Source of the DNA: Haematococcus lacustris
Lineage: Eukaryota; Chlorophyta; Chlorophyceae; Chlamydomonadales; Haematococcaceae
Direction of reading: 5' to 3'
DNA length: 64,000 nucleotides
Assembly: GCA_030144725.1 (NCBI GenBank)
Contig: JASKMD010000024.1
Span: 6,269,182 to 6,333,181, forward strand
Shown here: piece after piece, positions 36,901 to 50,818 of the stretch
Layout of the letters: each line of letters begins with the position of its first letter
How positions within the stretch are numbered: position 1 is the stretch's first letter
The notes under the pieces: generated by a model
The model's input: only the letters and a program-made list of their open reading frames with translations
What the model was told of the DNA's origin: nothing
The model's database searches: none
Translations under genes and position numbers: made by a program

Positions 36901-39014
36901 CCATGGTGCGTGGCTAGGGGTTAGGGGGCTGAGCTGGCGCTGCCTTCACGTGGGGCAGTTAAAACTAGGCGCAACGAGGGGTAGGGCTGGGAGTAGGGTT
37001 CGGGCTTGAAAAGCAGTGTCAGGGCACATGCTTATGATGGCTAACCCTCTCCCCTCCCCTGTTCCCCTGCCCCTCCCCCTGACCCCTGTCCCTGTGCCCC
37101 TCCCCCTCCCCTGTCCCTGTGCCCCCCTCCCCTCCTCCTCCCCCTCCCCCTCCCAGGGCATGACTCACGACAGCCTAGAGGCCATGGGCGAGCGCTTAGC
37201 CCAGGAGCTCTCCTCCTGGCTGCTGCCCTGGCTGCGCCCTGGCTGCCGGCGGCCACTCTCACACCTGTCTTTTGTGGGTCACTCTATGGGCTGCCTCATC
37301 ATCCGCTACGCGCTGGCACACCCCAAGGCAGGTGTCTGCGCCTTGTCGCACCCTGTCACGCCTTCATTTGTCTGCCAGGGCAGGTACCTGCTGCTGTCAC
37401 CTGCCCCACTGCCTGCCTGCTTGCTTCATCGCGCTGCTGCTCCCAAGGCAGTTGGCCTGCTGCCTTCCCCATACCCGATGCTTGCTTGATGCCTGCCTGC
37501 CTGCCTGCCTGCCTGCCTACAGTTGGTCAGTGTGTTGCCGAAGCTGCACCTGTTCCTCAGCATCTGCGGCCCTCACCTGGGTCAGCTCTACAGCGGCAAC
37601 AGCCTGCTGCAGATAGGAGCTGGCTTCATCACCGCCTTCACCAAAGGTGCGCCGCACAGCAACCATACCCCAGACCCCTGCCCCACGTCCCATGCAGACA
37701 ACCTTCCTCACATCAAGCAACCCCAACAAAGGCTAACCATCCACGCCACACCCCCCACACCCTGCCCCACCAAGACTTGCCCCTTACCCCGCTTCTCCCA
37801 ACCTGCCCCCGCCCATACTGCCCCTTGCCCCCACCCCTCCCACCCTGCCCCATCCTGACTATCCTGGCTGTGCTTTGCCCGCCAGGCAAGTGTCTGTCCG
37901 AGTTGTCCCTCAGCGACGCCGCCAGCCTGCGCAGCACCTCCCTCTACCGTCTTACCCTAGGGGGCCAGGACAAGGGCAGCGCGTTGCAGCGCTTCCGGAG
38001 CGTGGTGCTGGTGGCTTCACAGCAGGTCAGTGCTGGCCAGGGCTCCAGCCGCCTTTGACCTTGACCCGCCAGCCCCGCACCACCCCCTGCCCCTGGAGCC
38101 CCTGTCCCTGAGGCCCCTCCCCCAGCCGCTGCTGCTGTGCCCTGCCCCTGAGCCCCTGCCCCTGAGCCCCTGCCCCTGAGCTCCTGCCCCTGAGCCCCTG
38201 CCCCTGAGCCCCTGCCCCTGAGCTCCTGCCCCTGAGCTCCTGCCCCTTAGTCCCTGCCCCTGACTACCTGCCCCTGGGGCGACTGCTGCTGTGCCCTGCG
38301 CCTGTGCCCTGCAGGATCGCTATGTGCCCCACCACTCAGCTCGCCTGGCCCCATGCAGCGCTGCTCGCGCTTGCAGCACCAAGGGGCAAGTCATGGCAGA
38401 GATGCTGGCCGCCAACCTGAAGGTCAGGGGCAAGGGGAAGGGCAGGGGCGTTATTGCGTGGGGTGACCATACAGCAGAGGTAACACAGGCAAGGCCATAG
38501 GATGAAGGGGCCTCGAGGGCTTGCATGATAGGCACAAGCATGCCAGGCAGCACTCGAGCAGCATCAGCTGCTAAAAGCACCATGCGCTGCTGTAGGTCCC
38601 ATATCGCATACGCATCCCCCGCATCTGCCGATGCACTTGGCAGGCTGGTTGCTTTTCAGGCCTGGGTAATTGGTCGTTGCTTGCGGTGTTGGTAAAGCTA
38701 CTCTAATCGCATACGATTGCCGCGGAGGACAAACCCGATGCTGACGCCCTGTGCGCTTGGTTTCGCAGGGGTTTGGCGAAGGCAAGTGCTCGCTGCTGCG
38801 CGTGGACGTTGACTTCTCTGGGTGGCGTGCCGGCGGGGTGACCGGCGGCGTGACCGGCGGCGGCAACACCCCCGCCACAGTGATCAGCGATGTGATTGGT
38901 CGGACGGCGCACATCGCGTTCCTACAGAGTGAAGCGTTCGCGCACATGCTCGTCTGGGGCGTGGTGCACCGACACGAGCTCATCACCCCTGGCCTGTCTC
39001 CTGCGTGGCTGTGA
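30975..39014 (+). CDS. FAM135-type serine esterase (DUF676 lipase-like)
   Basis: Putative serine esterase of the alpha/beta-hydrolase DUF676 group fused to a helical N-terminal part, as in the FAM135 family; the substrate is unknown. Exons that join in phase up to the stop at 39012-39014 are: about 33098-33236, 33718-33794, 34092-34178, 34473-34583, 34953-35168, 35543-35629, 37157-37327, 37523-37646, 37886-38025, 38315-38422 and 38769-39014. Upstream, 30975-31112 (VLQRRRAVEVQLGG) and an exon ending at 31895 (RLRRFLRGLPPACFQPQSFE) are likely. The hydrolase core shows VVVFVHGYA, the nucleophile elbow FVGHSMGCLIIRYALAHPK, CGPHLGQLYSG, an acid in VASQQDRYVPHHSAR and the catalytic His in GRTAHIAFLQSE. 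The 37328 intron begins GC, not GT. The intron at 35630-37156 holds a transposon. The protein start was not determined. Confidence 0.85.
31421..31505 (+). mobile_element. tRNA-derived SINE remnant in a FAM135 intron
   Basis: TAGCTCAGTTGGTA is a perfect A box and GGATCGATACC fits the B-box consensus, 38 bases later. The T stem no longer pairs and there is no matching acceptor stem, so this is a polymerase III promoter relic of a SINE rather than a tRNA gene. Confidence 0.5.
33570..33692. repeat. (GCTGCT)n triplet tract
   Basis: Interrupted GCTGCT/GCCACT triplets in the intron just upstream of the exon at 33718. Confidence 0.85.
34255..34330 (-). mobile_element. tRNA-derived SINE remnant in a FAM135 intron
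   Basis: On the minus strand CAGGG-TTCGACT-CCCTG is a perfect T arm with B box GGTTCGACTCC. An A-box-like TGGCAGTGGGC lies about 40 bases upstream. The 3' acceptor strand AGATTCC has no 5' partner, so it is not an intact tRNA. Confidence 0.5.
34655..34715. repeat. CCCACCCACCTA low-complexity tract
   Basis: Tandem CCACC/CAGCC words on the sense strand of a FAM135 intron. Confidence 0.8.
35395..35472. repeat. 12-bp tandem repeat (CGCTCGCCCACC)n
   Basis: Four to five copies in the FAM135 intron before the exon at 35543. Confidence 0.85.
35822..36782 (+). mobile_element. Inverted-repeat DNA transposon, about 960 bp, inside a FAM135 intron
   Basis: Terminal inverted repeats match at 23 of 25 positions (left 35822-35846 starting TACCGTACTCTCCCTTTC, right 36758-36782). 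The ends fit a TA target duplication. The segment is clearly more AT-rich than its surroundings at both ends, with a GC-rich core at 36200-36430. A plus-strand open frame at 35913-36179 contains MSRDRQAAVIEKRLPRRPRK. In another frame, a Cys-rich tail at 36435-36540 (CKFECSEADDEMCRHCQQRQ) ends at a TGA. It looks non-autonomous, and no DDE triad was recognised. Confidence 0.65.
38135..38265. repeat. 14-bp minisatellite (CCCCTGAGCCCCTG)n
   Basis: About eight copies on the sense strand of the FAM135 intron at 38026-38314. Confidence 0.85.
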
Positions 39015-39317
39015 CGACGCGGACACGGCATGCTTTTCGCCACCCTCATACAGTATCCCCGCCACTTTACATGTACGGTCCTCTGCAAGAGCAAGAGAGC
39101 ATAGCAAGCTGGTGATCAAAGTAGGGCAGCACAGCAAATTGTACGCAGGACCCCTCACGCTAGACCTTGAGCTTTGGTGTGGTTGCCGGGAACATAGTCA
39201 ACGTGGTTACCGGCGCGGCTCGGACCAATCCCTAGCCTCAGCTGAGTAATGGTACATCACTCACTCCCTACTATTCGAGCTTCCTCATGGGTGCTACAGT
39301 GCCGACGCTAGAGTGTC

Positions 39318-39545
39318 TTTCAGCACCATCCGTGTAATCTCAACTGCCATCGCTGGGCTGGGCTGGGTTGGGCTGGTGCTGAGAAGTGCTCAGGAGTGCT
39401 CGTGGGCAGTTGCTGGCGCTCAGTACGCTGCTCTGGCACTTGTTCACCAGCGCTAGCACCTGCACCTGGAACTCGCGCATGCAGCACCGCAGGGAGTCGG
39501 AGGTGGGCGCTGACGGCTGGCCCCCGTTACCCGGCATCCAGGTCG
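39318..39545 (-). repeat. Diverged repeat copy 1 with open minus-strand frame
   Basis: Shares CCATCCGTGT...CTGCCATCGC and following blocks with 45013-45100. On the minus strand an open frame reads CMREFQVQVLALVNKCQSSV. This looks like a piece of a dispersed gene or mobile-element family, and I cannot name it. Confidence 0.4.
39333..39337 (+). terminator. TGTAA poly(A) signal candidate for the FAM135 gene
   Basis: The green-algal poly(A) hexamer core TGTAA occurs 319 bases after the stop codon. Position only; no transcript evidence. Confidence 0.4.
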
Positions 39546-39802
39546 AGGTCCAGGTTCAGGTCCAGGACATCAGAGGACGTTCTTAGAACATTAAGCTGGG
39601 AGCAGCGGGTTAAGAGCTCCCAGCAGGCTGGGGTTACCGCACAGCACCCTTCACGCGCATGCCCCATTGGCCATTGCCCTTGCGTACACTCTTTTATTCA
39701 TGGGCAATCTCGATGGCTCATGACAACAGATACCCACATGTACCCTCGTCTTCTTCGCAACCCTCGTTCAGCTCTGTGCCTGCGCCTCTCACCCCCTAGA
39801 CG

Positions 39803-40244
39803 ATGCGCGCCAGTCGTTTGATGTCGCAGTTCCTCGTTCTCCTCGTCAGCACCTTGGAAGTGATGCCCAGGGCTGCTGTCGCGCAGGTGAGGCTCGTTTA
39901 GTCAGAACTGGTGTCGCGTGGCGGGCGCTAAGGGTTCTGGTGGGGGGGTGTCATGCGAAATATGCTCAAACTGGGACGTAGGCGCAGTTCGGTTTCGGCG
40001 GCCGTGGCGGTGCAGTTGGCGCCGCAGCGTTCGGTTCAGTGAGCGGCAGGTAACCCCCAAAGATGCACCCACCTCGCACCCGCCCTCCTCACGCCCGGCC
40101 TCCTACTGCTGCAGGTTTTACCAGCAGTTCGACTCGGCGTACGCTAGTGAATACGGTGCGCCCTTACCCAATATCCTTTTGTCGCTGCCAAGGCTACGCA
40201 ATCAACAACAACAATGTCAGCCTGTGCCTTTGCTGCTTGCTTAA
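39803..40244 (+). CDS. Candidate small secreted Gly-rich protein, 91 aa
   Basis: Three exons join in phase: 39803-39886, 39988-40049 and 40115-40244. The start ATG at 39803 opens a signal-peptide-like N-terminus (basic MRASR, then a hydrophobic core FLVLLVSTLEV, then a PRAAVAQ cleavage-type region). Exon 2 gives the Gly-rich FGFGGRGGAVGAAAFGS. Exon 3 gives FYQQFDSAYASEYGAPLPNI and a Gln-rich end with the stop at 40242-40244. Each intron has GT-AG borders. A TGTAA lies 378 bases after the stop. I do not recognise a family, and the last part could belong to an intron. The model rests on splice phase and the signal peptide only. Confidence 0.4.
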
Positions 40245-41780
40245 TGCTATGGTTTGTATTCTCTTGCTTAGTCTGTGTTAAACTCGTGTGCGTGCTTGTA
40301 TGCCTTGTGCTAGTTATGTCAAACTTGATCATGCTCTCACTCCCGCTGTTGTTGAATGTGTACGTCATGCTATGACGGTCATGTTTACCACCCTGCCATG
40401 TGTCTCTAGGCCCTGTGATCAGGGGCCGCAAGCTGCTTGCCCCTGTCCAACCACGCCAAGAAAAGCAAGGAGGACCATACACTGTTTACAGCAGCTCCTA
40501 GCATTGCTGGGGGTGGTACAATGCTTGGGGCTGCTGGAGGCCACTTGTGGCGGATATGCAGCTGCACGTCGTCATGTTGTTTGCAACTCGCGGGTGGACG
40601 ATTGCCAGTCTAGCATTAAGTTGTAACTGTTTGGGGCCATGGCGCCATGGCCATGCAACAGCAGGGCATGCAGCAGGCCCATGTGCGCAGCCCCTCTGGC
40701 AGCAGCGGCGGCAGGGGCAGGGACAGGGGCAGGGGCAAGGGATGTGCAACTCCAGAAGCTCCAGGCTGACCTGGGTCAGGGTTGGGGTGAACCTGAGGTG
40801 GCTGCAGCCAGTGGGACAGCTGGGACAGCAGTGCACGCTGCCTACGGTACCGGAGTTGAGGCGGTGGGCTCAGGGGTGTTGTGCATGTGTTGTGAGCCCG
40901 TGTCACGTGTGTCTCCTGTTGAGAACTAGAGGAACAGTTGGGGTGGGTTGGAGGGTCAAGATGGAGGTGCATGGCATCTGCATGGGGCATGGGGGAGAAA
41001 AAGGGGATGGTGTGGGTTGTTGTTGCTGCTGCAACACTGTTGTGGTTGGGAGCTGTTGTCGGAACAGGTTAAGCAGTAATGGGCGACCTAAAGTTAGCTC
41101 AAGCACTCCAGGAGTGATACAAGTGTGGTGGGTGGCTGTCTGGCGGGTAGTCTCCAGGTCAATAGGTGTTGTTGCACTGGTTGCAGGAGGCCGCAGAGTG
41201 TGGCATGGATTGCGATGGTTTGCAAGTCTTGTTGCCTTCTTACGGCCACCCGGACGGCTCCCTCAGCTGGGACTCGCTCTGGTATTACGACGTGGGTTTG
41301 CGTCCACCGTTCAGGCGACGGTTACACTGCCTGTGATCCAATGATTTTGAAATCAGTTTAGTCGCGTCGCGTTGGTATGTCTTATGTCGAGCAAGGGGCT
41401 GTAGTGTAGCATGATCATGCAGTCATGCAAAGCCGGATCTGGATCTCTTCATGCAAGTTTAGCGAGATCTGAGTTCAATTTCCATGCAAAATTCCCATGC
41501 AATACCAATACAATGTGGCTGCACCTGCGGTTGTGTCGGCTGTGGTAGTGCGACGCTTCTTACCGTTAGACTGTAGAGGGGTAGGCCAATGGCAATGGCA
41601 GCGAAGGGCCCGCGAAAGCAGCAAAGCGGCCACGAGCATCCTGCTGAAGGCCACTAGTCGTCGCGACAACCTCAGCCATCGGGCTCTACTCGTGCCGCCG
41701 GGTGATGAGGCCTACCGGGATTGCATTTTTGTAATGAAACGTTGCATTTTTGCACTGCAATAATCCCGCTGGCCTGCTTC
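40245..41780. other. Intergenic, nothing firm
   Basis: Unique sequence with scattered open frames but no exon chain or domain that I can support. TGTAA at 40622-40626 may end the small gene upstream. AT-richer parts near 41340-41470 and 41740-41800 have no obvious terminal repeats. Confidence 0.35.
40622..40626 (+). terminator. TGTAA poly(A) signal candidate
   Basis: Lies 378 bases after the stop of the candidate small secreted protein. Confidence 0.3.
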
Positions 41781-41869
41781 TTATATAAATAAATAAATAA
41801 GGCCTGCTTCTTGCTGGCACTGGAACCAGGGAAGGCTGGGGTGCTAATGCGGTGTTGCCGGCCTGATGC

Positions 41870-42770
41870 AAGGTGGTGTGCAGGCCCAGGGGCATAGACC
41901 AGTGGCGGGGCAAGGTGGTGCTAGTGGATGAGCACCGCACCAGCCGGGTCAGCTCAGCAGTGAAAGGCCACCAGCCATGTGAGGAGCAGCTGGACCATGA
42001 GCAGCCCACCAGGCCTGCAGACTGGAGCCCCCAGCAGGGCAGGTGTAACAGCGTCTGCTCCGCCCAGCCTGGAGCCAGCAGTGTGACCAGCCAGTGCGGG
42101 GCCTGATGTGGTGCCCGGTAGTGGCCCCCCGCACCCTGCCACAGCCCCCATGAACCAGCCAGGCAGCCATACAGCCAGCAGCCTCACAGCCAGGGCCCAA
42201 CACTCCCCCGCCAGCCAAGCGCAGCAAGCGCACCAAGGCTGAGCCGGCAGCTGAGCCCACCCAGCCACCAAGGGCAAAGGCAAGGCTGCCATGGCAAGGC
42301 CAGCCCCACAGCCCGGCAGGTGGGTAGACCAGGACTGCAATGCAGCAATGTACATGCAACGTATTGGGGAGACCAAATGGCGCCCGCTGGAGCTGTGCTG
42401 GGGACCAGACCAGGGAGCTCTGCCAGCCAAGGGCAAGGAGTACTCTGAGCATGGGTACAAGCGGCTGCGAGACCGGCCACCCAAGGCCCAGCACCAGCAG
42501 CAGCAGCAGCTTATTGCGGCACAGTAGTGGGTGCCCCCTCTTGAACTGTCAGCAGCTTGCAATTAGCGCATGTTTGTCATGCCAACTCTACACCATAGCC
42601 CTCACTGTCAGGCAATAGTGTAGGTGGTAGGCGCTCATGCACCATGTCCATGTGCATTGGGTATACTCCACACAGCACCAACACCATTGAAGTAGCCCCG
42701 CTATTTGTTCCTAGTGGTCCCTAGTGGTCTGACTCAAATGGAGGCCCTAGTGACATGCTGCCCTTAGCCT
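41870..42770 (+). mobile_element. TnpB/Fanzor-like element, 3' half, degenerate (copy A)
   Basis: The plus-strand frame at 41873 reads QWRGKVVLVDEHRTSRVSSA and VKGHQPCEEQL, resembling the VxVDExxTS segment before the zinc finger of TnpB/Fanzor nucleases. After stops and frame changes, the frame at 42291 reads GRWVDQDCNAAMYMQRIGE, resembling the RuvC-III motif DRDxNAAxNI (here D-Q-D). It then reads KWRPLELC and GYKRLRDRPPKAQ, ending at a TAG at 42525-42527. The linker is Pro/Lys/Ala-rich (AKRSKRTKAEPAAEPTQP). The expected CxxC zinc-finger pairs are not visible. The N-terminal half and RuvC-I/II were not found, so this copy is dead. About 240 bp of 3' sequence is shared with copy B. Assignment is by motif pattern only. 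Confidence 0.5.
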
Positions 42771-42932
42771 AAACAAAAAAGACAGACACATGGGCATTTC
42801 TAATACATGTACACACTTGCTGACAGGCGGAGTCGCGAACGGAGCTAGTATCACGCGAACAACCCGTCTAACCACTATTAAAACCCGGCCACTTTTGGGT
42901 TCTACAAACGTGGAGTTCGGAGACTCGGAGCC

Positions 42933-44403
42933 ATGTCTCGCGGTGGATCAGGCTACGACCGGCACATCACCATCTTTAGCCCAGAAGGGAGGCTATTTCA
43001 AGTCGGTGAGAAGCCAGATCGCGGGCCTCGGTTTCTCGCGTCATGCCTTGCGAAGTATTTAAGTGAAATCTTCAAGCAGCAACTACTCCCTCGCTGATGC
43101 AGAGTATGCCTTCAAGGCAGTAAGAACATCAGGTGTCACAAGTATTGGAGTGCGTGGGAGGGACAGCGTTGTGTTTGTGACACAGAAAAAAGTGGCGGTA
43201 AGCTTCCCCTGCACTCCTTATAGCAAGGGAAGGGCTGAGGAGTGTAGCAACAGCCTGAGGTAGTGCATGGTTGCAGGACAAATTGATTGACCCCACCAGC
43301 ATTACAAGAGTGTACAAAGTTACAAAGTACATTGGCCTGCTCGTGACTGGCCTCCTACGTAAGTCATTATCACTTCATGTTACCCTGTGAGCTATAGAAT
43401 GGCGACTCCACAGTTGCTGCATTCCAGGGCTTGCACTGTTCGTGTCTCAACCCCACTTCATGTGCACACACCATGCCTACACGATGCTCGCTGCACGCAG
43501 CGGATGCTCGGTCCCTAGTGCAGCAAGCTCGACAGCAAGCAGCCGAGTTCCGGTTCAAGTTCGGGTACGAGTGCCCAGTGGATTACCTGGCACGCGTCAT
43601 GGCCGACAAGGCGCAAGTCTACACCCAGGTGTGTGGTTCTGACAGCGCTGCTGCGATACGCGCATGGCTTAGGGGCCTGAGACCCGTTGTGGGAGGGTAC
43701 CTCAAGCCATGGTGGCGCTTGCTCCCCTGGCTCCCCTGTATTGTTCTTTATGCTGGGAGCTCCAGCACTTGGGGCGGCAGGCACACACCACGGTGACTGC
43801 CGTGATGTTGGACATGCAGCATGCGTACATGCGCCCACTGGGCGTGGTCCCAATGCTGATTGGGATAGATGAGGAGCTGGGGCCCCAGCTGTTCAAGGTG
43901 GACCCAGCGGGCTACTATGCGGGGTACAAGGCCTGTGCAGTAGGCGGGAAGGAGACTGAGGCCACCACTCAGCTGGAGAAGAAGCTGAAGGCCAAGCCTG
44001 ACATGAGCTACGAGGAGGCAGTTCAGACAGCCATTGCCACGTTGCAGGTGAGGCAGGCATGTTCGAGCTGGTGCTGAGTCCTACTTGTGACACAGTGTCA
44101 TCCTTGGCTTGTCGTGTGATGCACATGAGGAGTGTGAATGAGTGACAGGTGGGTACCTGCTATTTTGTTGCCCATGCACTCGGTTCACAGTGTGGTGAAG
44201 GCGCCACCTCCTAGGGTCTGAGTCACAGGGTGACGCCAGCCCCATGTCACTGTGTGTGAGTGCAGGGTGTGCTGTCTGAGGAGTTCAAGGCGTCAGAGAT
44301 AGAGGTTGCCGCTGTGCGAGCTGATGCCCATGACCGGGCATTCCGTGTGCTCAGCGCTGAGGAGGTGGAGGGCTTCCTAGTGGCCCTGAGCGAGCGCGAC
44401 TAA
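42933..44403 (+). CDS. PSMA6: Proteasome subunit alpha type-6
   Basis: 20S proteasome outer-ring alpha subunit (alpha-1 position; PAA in plants), acting in the cytosol and nucleus in ubiquitin-dependent protein breakdown. Six exons: 42933-43005, 43103-43197, 43277-43358, 43501-43628, 43820-44047 and 44266-44403. They total 744 bases, so 247 residues, matching the family length. The N-terminus [20 protein letters not shown] carries the conserved YDRxxTxFSPEGRLxQVEYA gate signature split by intron 1. Then come [57 protein letters not shown] and the C-terminal LVALSERD. All introns are GT-AG with consistent phase and there is no frameshift. A degenerate Fanzor-like element ends about 160 bp upstream. 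Confidence 0.95.
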
Positions 44404-44859
44404 GGACCGGAGTGTGTTGTGCATGAAGGGTCACGAAACGCAATGAGGAAGCCCCACGAACATGCGTCGCCATGTGGTTGCATGACCAGATGTCCCAACT
44501 TCGATGGGTTCCGTTCTGATGTTGAAGAGCAGGAAGTCTGTGATTGCAAACAGGCATTGGGTTGGTCTGTGATTGGCTGTGGGGGGGCCAGGCAGGCAGG
44601 CCAGGCAGACCAGTGAGGCCAGGCAGGCAGTCAGCCAGGCAGTGGTTACCGCGTTGCAAGTTGGCTGCACGTCCTGGCTAACCTCTTGATAAGATAGCAA
44701 ACAGTGGTTGCAAACAGTGGCAAGTTAGTTGCCGTCTTCACCAAGCATGCATAACCAAAACTGCGCATGGGATTAGTATGATGATGTGGCTTACACCGCT
44801 TAAGCCGTCAGCCGTTAGGCTGCTAGGCCGCCCTCCCCCTCTAGGGGTTCGGGACTTTC

Positions 44860-44864
44860 TGTAA
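44860..44864 (+). terminator. TGTAA poly(A) signal candidate for PSMA6
   Basis: TGTAA 457 bases after the PSMA6 stop, just before the inverted-repeat element at 44891. Confidence 0.35.
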
Positions 44865-45003
44865 CGCATTTCATAGCATGGGATTAGTATGGCGACAGTA
44901 GTCACTCTCTGGAGCCAGAACAAGGTTGACAGCCAATCTTCTACTTCAACCTCTTCAATACCTATCCGAAACTTCAAAGTTGAATGTAACATTATTGCAG
45001 GTG

Positions 45004-45310
45004 GCATTCTGTGCCATCCGTGTGATTGGAACCGCCATCGCCGTTTTTCAGGCTGGTGGGCTGAGTTGGTGCTGCAGGAGTGCCTACGTCGCGGTTTGCA
45101 TCGCGGTCCACGAGCTCGATCAATGTGTCAAGCGTGGAGCAACACCCCACCAAGCCGCGAACTTGCTGCTGTGTCGCGCCATTGCGCACCGGCCGCAGCC
45201 ACCGGTCCCAGTCCTCCTCGGAACTGCGGAGCAGATGCTGGCGTCGACCACGCTGAGTGAGGTATGCGCTGACGGCGGCCCCCGCGAACCGACGGCGTGT
45301 ACCAATGGTC
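45004..45310 (-). repeat. Diverged repeat copy 2 with open minus-strand frame
   Basis: Homologous to 39318-39545 at its plus-strand left end (CCATCCGTGTGATTGGAACC followed by GCCATCGC). The minus-strand frame contains RRFAGAAVSAYLTQRGRRQH and STLDTLIELVDRDANRDV, which looks coding. Function unknown. Confidence 0.4.
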
Positions 45311-45490
45311 ACACAACATGCGATCACACAACATGCGATCCTGATGATTTGGCTGTGGATGTTGAAGGTGCTGAGGGGGTTGACGGTGTGCGGAGACACA
45401 CGGATTGCTGCGAGAAGCACAATAGACACACTGCACGGAAGGCTGCAAGGCGACTGTGGTGCGAGCAATCCCTGCAGCACTGCTGACGTG

Positions 45491-45635
45491 TAGGGAGCGT
45501 CCCATCTACCTATGATTACGGATATCCGCCTATTAGATAGATATACCGCCCTCTATACCATCTAATTTACAAGTACTTCTCGAATCTGCCAAGTGCGTCT
45601 AACATACAACAGTGAATAGACCGGGACGCTCCCTA
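45491..45635. mobile_element. 145-bp MITE with perfect 13-bp inverted repeats
   Basis: TAGGGAGCGTCCC at 45491-45503 is perfectly inverted at 45623-45635. The interior is AT-rich with no open frame. The outer TA on each side could be the target duplication of a mariner-type MITE. It is nested in the 44891-45807 element and lies about 270 bp upstream of the porphobilinogen deaminase start. Confidence 0.75.
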
Positions 45636-45907
45636 CTAATGTATGTTGCTAACGTTTGCAGTCACATTATCTCTTGCAGAACAATTGAGCACCCATAGCT
45701 TAGCTCGTCACATTGGTACCCTCACCGTAAAGTTTTTGGAGCCAGAACAAGGGTGAAGGGAATCAGTTAGGCACAAAAAGCAAAGTAAGAGAGTGACTAC
45801 GATCGCCGGAAGTTGTGCAGGTAGAGCCAGTCATCATCTTCTGCCCTTCTTTAGAATACGGTAGCTCTGCTGCTATCGCACAGTCGTCCAATACCTTGTT
45901 GTTCAGG

Positions 45908-49543
<3,636 letters not shown>

Positions 49544-49729
49544 CTGCGGCCAACACTGCACCAAAGGGGGGTGTGCCTGGCCAGGTGCAGCCAGGCCCAA
49601 GGCCCCAGGCCGGTCAGGCCGGTCAGGCCGGTCAGGCCAGCCAGCTGGTTAGGCCGGTAAGGCCAGTCAGGCCAGCCAGCTGGTCAGGCGGTCAGGCCAC
49701 AGGTCAGCCATACCTGGGCACCTGCCTGC

Positions 49730-49734
49730 TGTAA
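49730..49734 (+). terminator. TGTAA poly(A) signal candidate for porphobilinogen deaminase
   Basis: TGTAA 187 bases after the stop codon, a typical distance in green algae. Confidence 0.5.
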
Positions 49735-50813
49735 GAGCTCAGTCAGCTGCTCATGCTGCCCAGGGCCCAGCAGCCAACAGCTTCAGCGGTGTACGCCATC
49801 GCCATCAGCCATTTTCCGCTTCCTTGATCAGCTGGAGCCATAAGGTTGGGGCAGGTGGGGCTACCGCCTTAGCGTAGCTGCTGGGTTACCCCCTTGAGAG
49901 TGGCAGGAGGCACGGGTCGTATAAGAGGATTGGGTCGTGTGTGAGGGCCCAGAGGAAGCTTACGGCAGCTCAGAGGGGTCCAGGTGGCACGGACCACAGC
50001 TCATGCCAGGGCCCCCTGCAGCAACCCCCTGGGGCAACGCCCTTCTGCTGCTCCTCCCCCTCTGCCCTCCCTGCCGTAAGTCCATACAGCAGAGGCAGGG
50101 CCCGGTACTGCACGGCAGCATGATCACCTCCCAAGGGGCCATTGCAGCTCACAGTGCTGACTCTTCGCAGTGCAACGCCTACCGACCTGCAGTGCAACGC
50201 CTACCGCAGTGCAACGCCTACCGACCGCAGTGCAACGCCTACCGACCTTGAAAGCAGCAGCAGGCTCCAGGAATGAGCAGCGAGGCTGGTGCCACACTTG
50301 GGTTGGCACATGAGTCGGGGTGCAAGTGCGGCCGACTGGCTACACTGGCCCTGCCACAGCATGGCAGTGTGTCCTAGTACGCCACGAGGTTCTTCCTCAC
50401 TATTGCGTGTCGGATCTATGTCGTGATCAGTCCGCTTACGACCCGAATGTCGCGGTGTCGGGACACAACCTTCCCGGTCGTTCCGCCTTGACCAGCCTCG
50501 TCAGCTGCCACCCGCCCTAACCCGCCCTCACCACAGACGCCGCTCTCGCTGTCATGACCCTGATCACTGGCTTTACAGATGTTGCGCAGAGATTGCGCAT
50601 GGACGAATTGACGCTTTGTGTGACATGTATGACTGCGCGCTGGGGAGGGTGTGTGTTTCGCGATGCTGTTGTAAGTGACGAGTTTATCAGGATTCTAAGC
50701 GACGTCAGTGAAGCGCCGAGTATGAGTGCCTGCTTCGCTTCGGAACACGCGTCCTTTTTTGATATGTCAGATAAAAGCCAGGCAAGAACTTATCCGTCTC
50801 GAACTGTCTGCTT

Positions 50814-50818
50814 TACAA
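50814..50818 (-). terminator. TGTAA poly(A) signal candidate for the P5B ATPase
   Basis: TTACA on the plus strand, about 520 bases beyond the last recognised ATPase exon. A second one is at 50573-50577. Confidence 0.25.

Larger units (their letters stand above)
44891..45807. mobile_element. Candidate inverted-repeat transposon, about 0.9 kb
   Basis: GGCGACAGTAGTCACTCTCT at 44891-44910 is inverted at 45788-45807 with 2 mismatches in 20. The interior holds a minus-strand open frame (45004-45310, LRSSEEDWDRWLRPVRNGAT) related to the repeat at 39318-39545. GGAGCCAGAACAAG occurs as a direct repeat near each end. No clear target duplication was found, and no transposase was recognised. Confidence 0.45.
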
